This document shows positions 22,243 through 29,818 of a stretch of 33,622 bases of DNA, in pieces. Made by a program: the position numbers and the translations under genes. The notes below the pieces were generated by a model that was given only the letters and a program-made list of their open reading frames with translations, was not told the origin of the DNA and did not search any database. Where the stretch lies: NCBI GenBank assembly GCA_028282935.1, contig JANQGU010000187.1, positions 1 through 33,622 on the forward strand, given 5' to 3'. This stretch comes from Kiloniellales bacterium (GTDB lineage Bacteria > Pseudomonadota > Alphaproteobacteria > Kiloniellales > JAKSBE01). The first letter of the stretch is position 1. Every line of letters starts with the position of its first letter.

Positions 22243-23265
22243 ATGGCCATTGAACCCTTGAAGGCAGGCACGCCATCCCCCCCGCCGCAACCGGCCCGGC
22301 AAAAGCCCAAGATCGCGCCCGGCAACGGCCTGCGGCTCGACCTGGTGCTCAAGGACCTGCTGCGGAATTGGTACATCCTTCTGGCTGGCGGCGTCCTGGC
22401 ATTGCTCGCCGCCCTGGCGGTCGTCCACTTCAAGGGGCCGAGCTTCCAGGCCAGCATGATCCTGGCCCCGGTCACCGACGATGCCCTCAACAAGGTGCAG
22501 TTCTACGGCAACAGCTACAGCTTCTCGGACGATAGCCCGCTCCTCGGCGGCTTCGGCGGCGGCCAGCCCAAGGAGTTCGACCAGTTCATCGTCCTGCTGC
22601 AGACCCACCGGGTGGCGGAGATCCTGGAGAACAACCACCGGGTGAGCCGGATCCTCTTCTCCTCGCTCTGGGACGAGGAGAGCCAGAGCTGGAACCGCCC
22701 GGGCGGCCTGTTGTTCGGAATCAAGGACTTCGCCCGGGGCCTCTTCGGCTATCCGGAGTGGGAGCCGCCGCGCGCCAAGCAGGTCCAGGCCTATCTGCGC
22801 AAGAACCTCGATATCGCGCCCTTGAGCCGGGGCGCCATGCGCTCGGTCTCGCTCTCGGGCAAGAACCCGGAGGGGCTGGCGCAGATCCTCCTCTGGCTCT
22901 TCGAGGAAACCAGCACCTTGATGCGGGAGGAGCGCAACGCGGCGCTGAGCAACAACATCAACTACCTCCAGGACCGCCTGGTTCAGTCCCGGATCGACAT
23001 CTATCGGGAGTCGCTGATCTCGCTGCTCGCCGATCAGGAGCGCGAGCTCATGCTGTCCCAGACCCAGCAGCCCTACGGCGCGATCCTGCTGGAGGCGCCG
23101 ATCCGCCCGCGCCTGCCGTGCGGGCCGGAGCCGCTGGTGCTGCTCGTCCTGGCCTTTCTCGGCGGCCTGTCTTTCGCGGGGCTCCTGGTCCTCGGCGTCA
23201 CGGTCCCGCGCCGCCGCCTGGCGCCGGTGGAGCGCCAGCCGGTCGCCGCGCCGAGATCCCTGTGA
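22243..23265 (+). CDS. Wzz-like polysaccharide co-polymerase (chain-length determinant)
   Basis: 340 residues. A Pro-rich cytoplasmic start is followed by a first membrane helix at about 44-64 (WYILLAGGVLALLAALAVVHF). A large periplasmic part contains predicted helices and a coiled segment around 220-265. A Pro-rich motif before the second helix (EAPIRPRLPCGPEPL) is typical of Wzz/PCP proteins. The second helix is about 290-316. There is no C-terminal tyrosine-kinase domain, so it is a PCP of the Wzz or WzzE kind, or needs a separate kinase. It would set polymer length with Wzy and contact the Wza-like channel. GGACGGGAAG lies just before the ATG. It lies 227 nt after the transferase gene and has its own -10 candidate. 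Confidence 0.85.
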   Translation: MAIEPLKAGTPSPPPQPARQKPKIAPGNGLRLDLVLKDLLRNWYILLAGGVLALLAALAVVHFKGPSFQASMILAPVTDDALNKVQFYGNSYSFSDDSPLLGGFGGGQPKEFDQFIVLLQTHRVAEILENNHRVSRILFSSLWDEESQSWNRPGGLLFGIKDFARGLFGYPEWEPPRAKQVQAYLRKNLDIAPLSRGAMRSVSLSGKNPEGLAQILLWLFEETSTLMREERNAALSNNINYLQDRLVQSRIDIYRESLISLLADQERELMLSQTQQPYGAILLEAPIRPRLPCGPEPLVLLVLAFLGGLSFAGLLVLGVTVPRRRLAPVERQPVAAPRSL

Positions 23266-23374
23266 CCCTTCGCCGCCGCCCCCCGGGCGGTCCCGGTCTA
23301 TCCTAGCTTGACGGGCCTGGCGTGACGGACTCGATCGCCCCCGGCGCCAAGAGGCACCTCGACCACGCGGCATC

Positions 23375-24781
23375 ATGAAAGACGAAGCCATGACTCAGGT
23401 ACCGGCAGACAGCGATCTGATCGTGGCGCGGAAAGCGCCGGCGTCGCTGCTCCGCTATTTCCTGACCCACGGCAGTTCGGCCGCGGTGATCAAGCTGGCC
23501 GCCGTCATCCTGAGCTATCTGTTCCTGATCCTCCTCGCGCGCAGCGTCGACGAGGCCGAGTACGGTCGCTACGGCTTTGCCATCAGCCTCACGGTCTTTC
23601 TCGGGATCCTGGCGAACTGCGGCCAGGGCATGGCGATCCTCCGCTTCTGGGCGCAGTTCCAGGCCAAGGACGACCCGGCCCGCGCCAAGGGGGCGATGCT
23701 GCGAAGCTACCTCACCGTCCTGATCGGGGCCGGAGGCGTCGTCGGCCTGGCCTTCCTGGGCGTCGCCCTGGCAAAGCTCCTGAACCCCGAACTCGATGCC
23801 GGATATCTCTACGCCGCCGCCTTCCTGACCTTCCCCTCCGCGATCGCCGCCTACCAGGGCGCCGCGATGCGGGCCCTCGGCTTCGTCGCCCGGGCCATGC
23901 TGCCGACCGACATCTTCCACCGCGGGGTCATGGTGCTCGCCCTGCTCTACCTGCTGGGCAGCAGCCTACAGCTCTCCGCGGAGCTGATCCTCTGGGTCTC
24001 GGGGGGGCTGTGGCTGGTGTTCCTGATCCCGCAGGCGGTCAGGATCGTCAGGGAGACGCGGCGCCAGGCCCCGGCGGCCAAGGCCGACCTGGACATCCCA
24101 GCCTGGCGCGGCGCCAGCCTCGGGCTCTGGGGCCTGGGCGTGCTCGGCATCCTGAGCCAGAGCTCCGACGTGGTGGTGCTCGGCCTCTACTACGGGCCGG
24201 AAGAAACCGGGACCTACTTCGTCGCCCTCAAGGTTGCGTCCATGTTCCTGATCTTCTTCGCAACCGTGAACGTCCTGACCGCCCCGATGATCTCCAGGGC
24301 CTTCCACGGCGGCGACCATGACGAGGTGCAGCGGATCTGCCGGACGATCTGCGCGCTTCTGATCCTGCCCGCGGGCTGCGGCATCCTGATCGTCGTCTTC
24401 GCCGGCGACCTCCTGCTCGGGCTCTTCGGGGCCAGCTTTGCGGAAGGCCACCTGATCTTCGGCATCCTTTCCGCCGGCTTCGTGATCTACGTCCTCTCCG
24501 GCCCCGCCAACATGCTGCTGACGATGACCGGCTACGAAAACAAGTACCTGCAGATCCTGGGCACGACCCGGATTGCCATGGTCCTCGCCCAGATCCTGCT
24601 GATCCCGATCCTGGGACCCTTGGGCGCCGCCGTCGGAAGCGCCTTGGGGCAGCTTGCCCTGGCGTTCTGGAGCCGGAGCTTCGCCGTCCGCCACCTGGGC
24701 GTCGACCCGACCGTGCTCTGCCTCCTCGCGCGGCGGCCGAGACCGGCCGATCTCACGCAGCCGGATGGCCGTCAGGGCTAG
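23375..24781 (+). CDS. Wzx-like oligosaccharide flippase
   Basis: 468 residues with about twelve to fourteen predicted membrane segments. The N-terminal pattern (KLAAVILSYLFLILLARSVDEAEYGRYGFAISL) is typical of the Wzx/polysaccharide biosynthesis MOP family, as are ALGFVARAMLPTDIFHRG and GPANMLLTMTGYENKYLQI further on. It would move undecaprenyl-linked repeat units to the periplasmic face. The ATG at 23375 begins MKDEAMTQVPAD; the internal ATG at 23390 is equally possible, and neither has a strong ribosome site. The 3' end lies 16 nt before the chosen start of the glycosyltransferase gene. Confidence 0.88.
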   Translation: MKDEAMTQVPADSDLIVARKAPASLLRYFLTHGSSAAVIKLAAVILSYLFLILLARSVDEAEYGRYGFAISLTVFLGILANCGQGMAILRFWAQFQAKDDPARAKGAMLRSYLTVLIGAGGVVGLAFLGVALAKLLNPELDAGYLYAAAFLTFPSAIAAYQGAAMRALGFVARAMLPTDIFHRGVMVLALLYLLGSSLQLSAELILWVSGGLWLVFLIPQAVRIVRETRRQAPAAKADLDIPAWRGASLGLWGLGVLGILSQSSDVVVLGLYYGPEETGTYFVALKVASMFLIFFATVNVLTAPMISRAFHGGDHDEVQRICRTICALLILPAGCGILIVVFAGDLLLGLFGASFAEGHLIFGILSAGFVIYVLSGPANMLLTMTGYENKYLQILGTTRIAMVLAQILLIPILGPLGAAVGSALGQLALAFWSRSFAVRHLGVDPTVLCLLARRPRPADLTQPDGRQG

Positions 24782-24797
24782 AATTTTAACGCATTTA

Positions 24798-25742
24798 ATG
24801 CCTTACATCATAAACTTCATACATGACGGCAAAGCTCTCTACCCAACGATCCGCGGCTATAGAGACTTCTTCTCCGGCAGCTACGAGATCAGGGAAAGCT
24901 CTCTGCGCCAGTACCTGAAGCAGGGCGATTCCGAGCGCTCGATCCTCTGGTTCATGATGGGCTTCTATCCCTTGCCGGCGCCGCCCGCCTTGGCCACGAT
25001 CCACGACTACCGCTCCTTGTCGGTGGGCCTGCTGGCGCCGCTCAAGGATCGGCTGAAGGCGCTCTGCAACTTCAAGCCCGACCTGCGGATTCTGCAGAAC
25101 GAGGTCATGAGCGACATGATGGGATTCGCGGACGACGTGCCGCAGCTCTTCCTCGGCATGGGCGTGCCCTCGTCGTTGCCGGCGAAGGCCAGGAAACCGG
25201 CGCCGGGGCCGCCCGACTTCGACTTCGTGTACATCGGCACCGTGTCGAAGGAACGGCGGATCGGCGCGCTGATCGACTCCTTTCTGCGCCGCTACCCCAG
25301 CGGCCGCCGGCTCCTGATGATCGGCCCGGCGGACCCCGGCATCGTCAAGGCCTACCGGGGCTGCCAGAGCGTCGTCTTCACGGGCCGGCTCACCCAGGCG
25401 GAGACCTTCGATCTCGTGATGAGGAGCAAGGTGGCGGTCAGTCACTTCCCGTCGCACCGGCCGCACAGCTACCAGACCCCGACCAAGCTTATCGAGTACG
25501 CCGCCCTCGGCCGGCCTATCCTGGCCAACGACAGCCCGATGAACCTGGCGACCATACGCCAGTACGACATCCAAGCGACGGTGACCTCCGGCGACATCTT
25601 CGCGACAGCGCCCGAGCCAGAGGAGATCGCCGAGAGCCCGGTGCCCGACCCCTGCCCCTACACCTGGACCGCGGTGATCGCCAAGAGCGGCATCGAGGAG
25701 CGCCTGAGGGCGCTGATCGCCGCCCGCGAAGCGAGGAGCTGA
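24798..25742 (+). CDS. Glycosyltransferase (GT-B, GT4/GT1-like)
   Basis: 314 residues from the ATG at 24798, 16 nt after the flippase stop. An upstream in-frame ATG at 24765 would overlap the flippase end and add eleven residues. An Asn/Ile-rich start, PYIINFIHDGKALYPTI, leads into a first Rossmann-like half. The second half begins DFDFVYIGTVSKERRIGALI and contains RRLLMIGPADPGI, VVFTGRLTQAETFDLV and the donor-site block TPTKLIEYAALGRPILANDSP. This layout is that of retaining GT-B enzymes. Donor and acceptor cannot be deduced. It is the only non-priming glycosyltransferase in the locus. The first 60 nt are AT-rich compared with the rest. Confidence 0.8.
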   Translation: MPYIINFIHDGKALYPTIRGYRDFFSGSYEIRESSLRQYLKQGDSERSILWFMMGFYPLPAPPALATIHDYRSLSVGLLAPLKDRLKALCNFKPDLRILQNEVMSDMMGFADDVPQLFLGMGVPSSLPAKARKPAPGPPDFDFVYIGTVSKERRIGALIDSFLRRYPSGRRLLMIGPADPGIVKAYRGCQSVVFTGRLTQAETFDLVMRSKVAVSHFPSHRPHSYQTPTKLIEYAALGRPILANDSPMNLATIRQYDIQATVTSGDIFATAPEPEEIAESPVPDPCPYTWTAVIAKSGIEERLRALIAAREARS

Positions 25743-25857
25743 CGATGCAGCGACAGCGAGAAAACCTAGCCCCGGCCCGCAGCTCTCACCGTGGTCACGG
25801 TGGAAGATGCCAAGGCGCTCAGGCCGCGACGCGCGGCGTTCCCGGAGGACAGAGCCG

Positions 25858-26850
25858 ATGACCGAAGCGGCCGTCCTGGTCACCGGCGGCGCCGGCTACA
25901 TCGGCAGCCACGTGGTCCTCGCCCTGCTCGACGCCGGCTACCCCGTCGTCGTCCTCGACGACCTCTCGACCGGCCGGCGCGATGCCGTGGCCCCCGGGGC
26001 GCGCTTCGTCGAGGGGGACATCGGGGATGTCAGGCTGGTCGCGGAGACCATCGGCAGCCACGGCGTCGCCGCCGTGATGCATTTCGCCGGCGCCATCGTG
26101 GTCCCCGAATCCGTGGCCGATCCCTTGAAGTACTACCTGCAGAACACCTGCAAGAGCCGCGGCCTGATCCAGGTCTGCGTCGAGGCCGGCGTGCGCCGCT
26201 TCGTCTTTTCCTCGACCGCGTCGGTCTACGGCAGCGTCGGCGGCGGCCCGGTGTCGGAATCGGCTCCGGCCCAGCCGGCCAGTCCCTATGGAACCTCGAA
26301 GCTGATGACCGAATGGATGCTGCGCGACGCCGCGGCCGCCCACGACCTCGCCTACGCCGCGCTGCGCTATTTCAACGTCGCCGGGGCCGACCCGCAGGGC
26401 CGCAGCGGACAATCGACCCCCGGGGCGACCCACCTGATCAAGGTCGCCTGCGAGGTGGCGGCCGGGCGGCGGGCGACCATGGAGATCTTCGGCGACGACT
26501 ACGAGACGTCGGACGGCACCTGCGTGCGCGACTACATCCACGTCACCGATCTGGCGGAGGCGCATCTGGCTGCGCTGCGCGACCTGGAAACCCGCGGCCG
26601 GAACCTCACCCTGAACTGCGGCTATGGCCGCGGCTACTCGGTCAGGCAGGTCCTGGCGGCGGTGGAGCGGGCGGCCGGTTTCGCCCTCGAGGTCCGCGTC
26701 GGGCCGCGCCGTCCGGGCGACGTCGCCGAGATCGTCGCCGACGCCTCGCGCATCCGGCGAGAGCTCGGCTGGCAGCCCCGGCACGACGACCTCGACGGCA
26801 TCGTGCGCGACGCGCTCGCCTGGGAGCGCAAGCTTGCCGGCAGCGCCTAG
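25858..26850 (+). CDS. galE: UDP-glucose 4-epimerase
   Basis: 330 residues. GGAGGA lies about 8 nt before the ATG. NAD-binding GGAGYIG is at residues 10-16, followed by DDLSTG. FSSTASVYG at 117-125 supplies the Ser/Thr, and SPYGTSK supplies catalytic Y144 and K148. KYYLQNTCKSRGLI and RYFNVAGADPQGRSG are typical of alphaproteobacterial GalE/ExoB. It interconverts UDP-glucose and UDP-galactose in the cytoplasm and would supply galactose for the polymer. It is the last plus-strand gene of the EPS run, 115 nt behind the glycosyltransferase. A long hairpin begins in its stop codon. Confidence 0.94.
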   Translation: MTEAAVLVTGGAGYIGSHVVLALLDAGYPVVVLDDLSTGRRDAVAPGARFVEGDIGDVRLVAETIGSHGVAAVMHFAGAIVVPESVADPLKYYLQNTCKSRGLIQVCVEAGVRRFVFSSTASVYGSVGGGPVSESAPAQPASPYGTSKLMTEWMLRDAAAAHDLAYAALRYFNVAGADPQGRSGQSTPGATHLIKVACEVAAGRRATMEIFGDDYETSDGTCVRDYIHVTDLAEAHLAALRDLETRGRNLTLNCGYGRGYSVRQVLAAVERAAGFALEVRVGPRRPGDVAEIVADASRIRRELGWQPRHDDLDGIVRDALAWERKLAGSA

Positions 26851-26899
26851 CGCACTTCCCGGACAGACGCGTTTGCGTCTGGCCGGGAGTCGTGCGCTA
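26848..26899. terminator. Long hairpin after galE, possible bidirectional terminator
   Basis: TAGCGCAC (26848-26855) pairs with GTGCGCTA (26892-26899). CCCGG pairs with CCGGG, and CAGACGC pairs with GCGTCTG around a GTTT loop. The 52-nt structure starts with the galE stop codon. No clear T-run follows on either strand, so it may instead protect mRNA 3' ends. Confidence 0.6.
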
Positions 26900-26918
26900 A
26901 CACTTAGAAGTTAGGGCA

Positions 26919-26949
26919 AGATCGGCTCGGCCTGAGCCGGCCCCGATCT
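26919..26949 (-). terminator. Hairpin after the TAXI gene, weak terminator
   Basis: On the minus strand AGATC pairs with GATCT (outer stem) and GGCTC with GAGCC (inner stem) around AGGCC, with an unpaired GGGGCC on one side. It is followed by TTGCCCTAACTT rather than a solid T-run. It starts 12 nt beyond the TAXI gene stop. Confidence 0.45.
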
Positions 26950-26960
26950 GGCGCTGGGTT

Positions 26961-28091
26961 CTAGCGCTGGGTGTTGTACCAGCGCACGAACTCCTCGAAG
27001 AGCTGCTCGCGCTGCTGGTCCGAGATGCTCTGTACGCCCGAGGACTGCTGGAAGCTGGCCAGGAAGCGGTTGAAGGCGGTCTTCAGCTCGCTGGAGGGCG
27101 CATTGGTGTTGGTCGCCAGCCATTCCGCCGCCGGCTTGAAGCGGGTCCAGCCGGGCACCTCCGCGGCCAGGTTGATGTCGCGCCACTTCGGGTGGCGCGG
27201 CTCCTTGCGGAACTTCTCGAAGTTGTCGAAGAACTTCTTCACGAAGCGCGACAGCTTGCGGTACTGCGGCGTGTTCTCCGGCCAGTTGTAGACCGCGAGG
27301 ACCGCGCCGCTCGCCACCGTCGGCACCGTCTGGCCCTGGGGGATCAGGCCCGGATAGTCCTCATGCTTTAGCGACGACGGCAGGTAGACCTCCAGCAAGT
27401 TCGCGTATCTCGGATGGCTGGGATCGACGCCGATGAAATGCAGCCCGTTCTCGGCGAGAAGGTCCTTGTAGCCCTTGACCGGGGCGCCCGCGAGCAGGCT
27501 CGTCGCCGCGACCTCGCCGGTCTTCATCTTCTCCAGCGCCAGCTGGGTATCGATGTTGACGATGTTGGCCTCGATTCCCATCAGCTTGAAGACCGTGCGC
27601 CCGCCGATGTCCGTGGCGCTCCAGGGCTTCCAGAAGTTGACCGTCTTGCCGCGCAGGTCGTCCAGGGTCTTGTATTCCTTGCGCGCGACCAGGTGGAACT
27701 CGGCGTTGTAGAGCTTCGTGACGTAGTGCACGTAGCGATCGACGTTGCCGTAGACCGAGGGGTTCTCCTGCTTGAAGAAGGTCAGGTGGTCCTGCTGGGT
27801 GATCCCCATGTCGACGCCCTTCAGGAAGAGCACGTCCAACACGTTCTGACCGCCGCCCCGTCCCACGATCGGCAGGACCCTGAGGTCGTTTGAGTCGGGA
27901 TCGTCCAAGACGTTCGCCAAGTCGGTCGCGAAGCGGATGTAGGTGCCGGAGATACCGCCACCGATCACGCTGACCGTGTTCCTGTTCCGCTCTTGCTTGG
28001 CTTCAGTCAGACTGTTTTGCGCCAGTCCTTGAGATGCCAGAAGGAGCGATGCGGCAAGAACGGAAAGAATCTTGGAAACGAATCGGGACAT
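26961..28091 (-). CDS. TAXI-family TRAP transporter solute-binding protein (orphan)
   Basis: 376 residues. Signal peptide of about 25 residues (SKILSVLAASLLLASQGLA, cleavage before QNS). The mature part has TAXI-family features: VSVIGGGISGTYIRFATDLANVL, then LPIVGRGGGQNVLDVLFLKGVDMGITQQD, DDLRGKTVNF and LALEKMKTGEVAATSL. Such proteins deliver substrates such as glutamate or other carboxylates to a fused TRAP permease in the inner membrane. No TRAP permease is in the window, so it is an orphan or its partner lies elsewhere. Start choice: the ATG at 28091 has GGAGG 11 nt upstream, while a GTG at 28097 has it at 5 nt and would add two residues. Confidence 0.9.
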   Translation of the reverse strand: MSRFVSKILSVLAASLLLASQGLAQNSLTEAKQERNRNTVSVIGGGISGTYIRFATDLANVLDDPDSNDLRVLPIVGRGGGQNVLDVLFLKGVDMGITQQDHLTFFKQENPSVYGNVDRYVHYVTKLYNAEFHLVARKEYKTLDDLRGKTVNFWKPWSATDIGGRTVFKLMGIEANIVNIDTQLALEKMKTGEVAATSLLAGAPVKGYKDLLAENGLHFIGVDPSHPRYANLLEVYLPSSLKHEDYPGLIPQGQTVPTVASGAVLAVYNWPENTPQYRKLSRFVKKFFDNFEKFRKEPRHPKWRDINLAAEVPGWTRFKPAAEWLATNTNAPSSELKTAFNRFLASFQQSSGVQSISDQQREQLFEEFVRWYNTQR

Positions 28092-28662
28092 AACCACGAG
28101 AACCTCCGGTGGGCAAGCCAATTCACGTCATTCTAGGAGAAACACTCCCCAGGACAATATCTATCCTCATCTAGAAATGCTTAACAAAGCTTAACAAAAG
28201 CATAAATTACCACCAGGTTAATTCTTTTGGGGTATTCTTGCTTCGCAGACTTCCGACTCCGTGAGGCGCAGGGTCCTGTCCAGGACCAGGACGGCACGCC
28301 CGACCGCTCAACTCCGGAGCGACCGTTCATCCGCTAGGCAAGGCGAAATGCCAAGGGTTCCAATGGCCTCGCGCGCGACCGGAGGCCGGCCCGAGCCTCG
28401 CTCCCATCGGAAGCCTGCGGTGCCGGCCCTGGGACGACGCGGCGGCCCTTCCGCCGAGGCCGCATTTTCGACACTATTTCCTCACGGGTAACCCACAGAG
28501 GCATCCGCATAGCAGAGGTCTTAATCCCTCTGAGCGAGGGTCTCGTAGAAGATTTGTTTACCAAGTTCCTTTCACCATTCGGCCGGCAACGACGAAGCCG
28601 TGCCCGTCAAGGCCTCGTCGTCCCGCGCCGACCGATCGACAGACCGAAGGGACGAAAACCAG
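28092..28662. other. Divergent intergenic region with repeats
   Basis: About 570 nt between the TAXI gene (-) and the lipoprotein gene (+). Bases 28130-28240 are AT-rich and carry a tandem direct repeat, GCTTAACAAA (28179-28188, 28189-28198), flanked by ATGC and GCAT. A perfect 7-bp inverted repeat, GGTCCTG-TC-CAGGACC, is at 28272-28287. CCCTC-TGAGC-GAGGG is at 28526-28540. Short open frames in this stretch lack ribosome sites and family likeness. A promoter for each neighbour must lie here, but I could not assign elements with confidence. Confidence 0.5.
28179..28200 (-). repeat. Tandem GCTTAACAAA repeat upstream of the TAXI gene
   Basis: Two adjacent copies (28179-28188 and 28189-28198), with a partial third GC after an extra A. 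They lie about 90 nt before the TAXI start. The outer bases ATGCTT and AAGCAT are also inverted repeats. On the minus strand it reads TTTGTTAAGC twice, which could be a regulator site or carry a TTGTTA -35-like element. Confidence 0.55.
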
Positions 28663-29175
28663 ATGACAGACCATTCGATCCGGACAGGCTCTTCGCGCAG
28701 GACGCGCATCTCCGGTCGTGACGGCCGTGAGCGCCGCGCCTCGTCCTGGAGCCTGGCCATCGTGGCGCTCGCCTGCCTCGGCGGCCTGGCAGGCTGCGTC
28801 GCCCCCATGCCCTTGACCGAGGGTCCGCGGGCACGCCTGATCTCGGGTATCGCCGAGCCGCGGGACCGCAACAACATGGACATCACGCTTTACGAGTATT
28901 CCGTGACCGCCTGGGGCAAGTGCCTCGAGCTGGCCAGCACCCGCTCGCCGGTTTCCGCCGTCTTCTCGGTGCTCACCTTGTCGCCCTATCTCGCCTGCTC
29001 GGTGGTCCCCAAGGACCATGAGCTGAAGGCCGGCCAGCGCCCCTGGTGCATCGTCGCGGTGCCCGAGGGCGACGAGGAGCTGCTGGAGCACGAGCTGCGC
29101 CACTGCGAGGGCTGGGCCGCGCCCAAGCCCGCGACGGCCCGGATGCGCGACTGGTCGGACGACCTGGACGGCTGA
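28663..29175 (+). CDS. Small lipoprotein with HExxH motif, unknown function
   Basis: 170 residues. The N-terminal 29 residues are hydrophilic and Arg-rich. A hydrophobic stretch (SLAIVALACLGGLAGC) follows, with lipobox LAGC and C45 as the likely lipidated residue; such a long n-region is unusual. The mature part contains four further cysteines and ends with EHELRHCEGW, where HELRH (142-146) fits a zinc-binding HExxH. I recall similar HELxHCxGW motifs in small uncharacterised proteobacterial proteins. There is no large protease domain, so the motif may bind metal without catalysis. The ATG at 28663 has AAGGGACG about 9 nt upstream. It is convergent with the next gene. Confidence 0.65.
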   Translation: MTDHSIRTGSSRRTRISGRDGRERRASSWSLAIVALACLGGLAGCVAPMPLTEGPRARLISGIAEPRDRNNMDITLYEYSVTAWGKCLELASTRSPVSAVFSVLTLSPYLACSVVPKDHELKAGQRPWCIVAVPEGDEELLEHELRHCEGWAAPKPATARMRDWSDDLDG

Positions 29176-29210
29176 GTCCCGCCGCGGGCGCGCGGCGCGG
29201 ACGACGGCCG

Positions 29211-29642
29211 CTATTCCCAGGCGACCACGGCCTCGCGGGTCGCCTCGTCGAGCAGCACCCGGACGGCGTGGAAGACGAAGTCGTCCGGATTTCCGTCGCG
29301 CAGGAGTCGGCTCTTCTTGGCATTGAGGTCGTCGAGCGACCGCAGGACGATCTTGCGGAACTCCTTCTCGAAGCGCAGCCAGTCGAAGCGGGCGTGCGGC
29401 AGGTAGCGCCGGGTCGCCAAGACGATCCCGAAACCGACATGCCGGCTGGACAGGCGTTCCACGTAGGCGACCAGGCGCTTGGCGGCCGCTCGGCGCTCCG
29501 GGCTCAACTCCCCTTCCGCCCCCAGGAGCTCCAGCTCGTAGCAGAGCCACTGGAAGATGAACTCGTGGTAGTCCGAGGGACTGCCGCGCTGCAGCAGCTT
29601 GGGATTGACCGGTACGACGCCGGCAACCTCCTTTTGAGCCAA
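29211..29642 (-). CDS. Hypothetical protein, unrecognised
   Basis: 143 residues from a TTG at 29642, chosen because AGGGGGC lies about 6 nt upstream. An ATG at 29765 in the same frame would add 41 residues of Gly/Arg/Pro-rich, coding-poor sequence and lacks a ribosome site. The protein appears mostly alpha-helical: SPSDYHEFIFQWLCYELELL, then SPERRAAAKRLVAYVERLSS and RFDWLRFEKEFRKIVLRSLD. There is no signal peptide or membrane segment. Conserved-looking aromatic and charged residues suggest a real soluble protein. I do not recognise the family. It is convergent with the lipoprotein gene and 176 nt downstream of the oxygenase gene. Confidence 0.55.
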   Translation of the reverse strand: MAQKEVAGVVPVNPKLLQRGSPSDYHEFIFQWLCYELELLGAEGELSPERRAAAKRLVAYVERLSSRHVGFGIVLATRRYLPHARFDWLRFEKEFRKIVLRSLDDLNAKKSRLLRDGNPDDFVFHAVRVLLDEATREAVVAWE

Positions 29643-29818
29643 GGTCCGCCCCCTGCTGCGGGCGCCCAGCGGCCCCGCGATCGAGTGTTGTCCTTCATCG
29701 GGCAGAGGGGAAAGCCCCGCGCCCGGCCGGCCAGAAACCTCGCCCCGATGGCCGGGCCGGGTCAAGTCCCCTGCGCGCGCCCGGCGGAAACTCGGTCCCA
29801 GGGCCGCCGGAAAGCAGC

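Noticed and set aside
22029-22253. Short frame between the transferase and Wzz-like genes with a hydrophobic stretch (IAVLLVLGVVLTLTLF)
   Set aside because: There is no upstream ATG or GTG with a ribosome site, it runs through a probable promoter (TGCTATAAT) and into the next gene's start. The hydrophobic text is likely chance.
28261-28564. Short open frames on both strands in the TAXI-lipoprotein gap
   Set aside because: Arg/Pro/Ser-rich products with no ribosome site and no family likeness, typical of non-coding GC-rich DNA.
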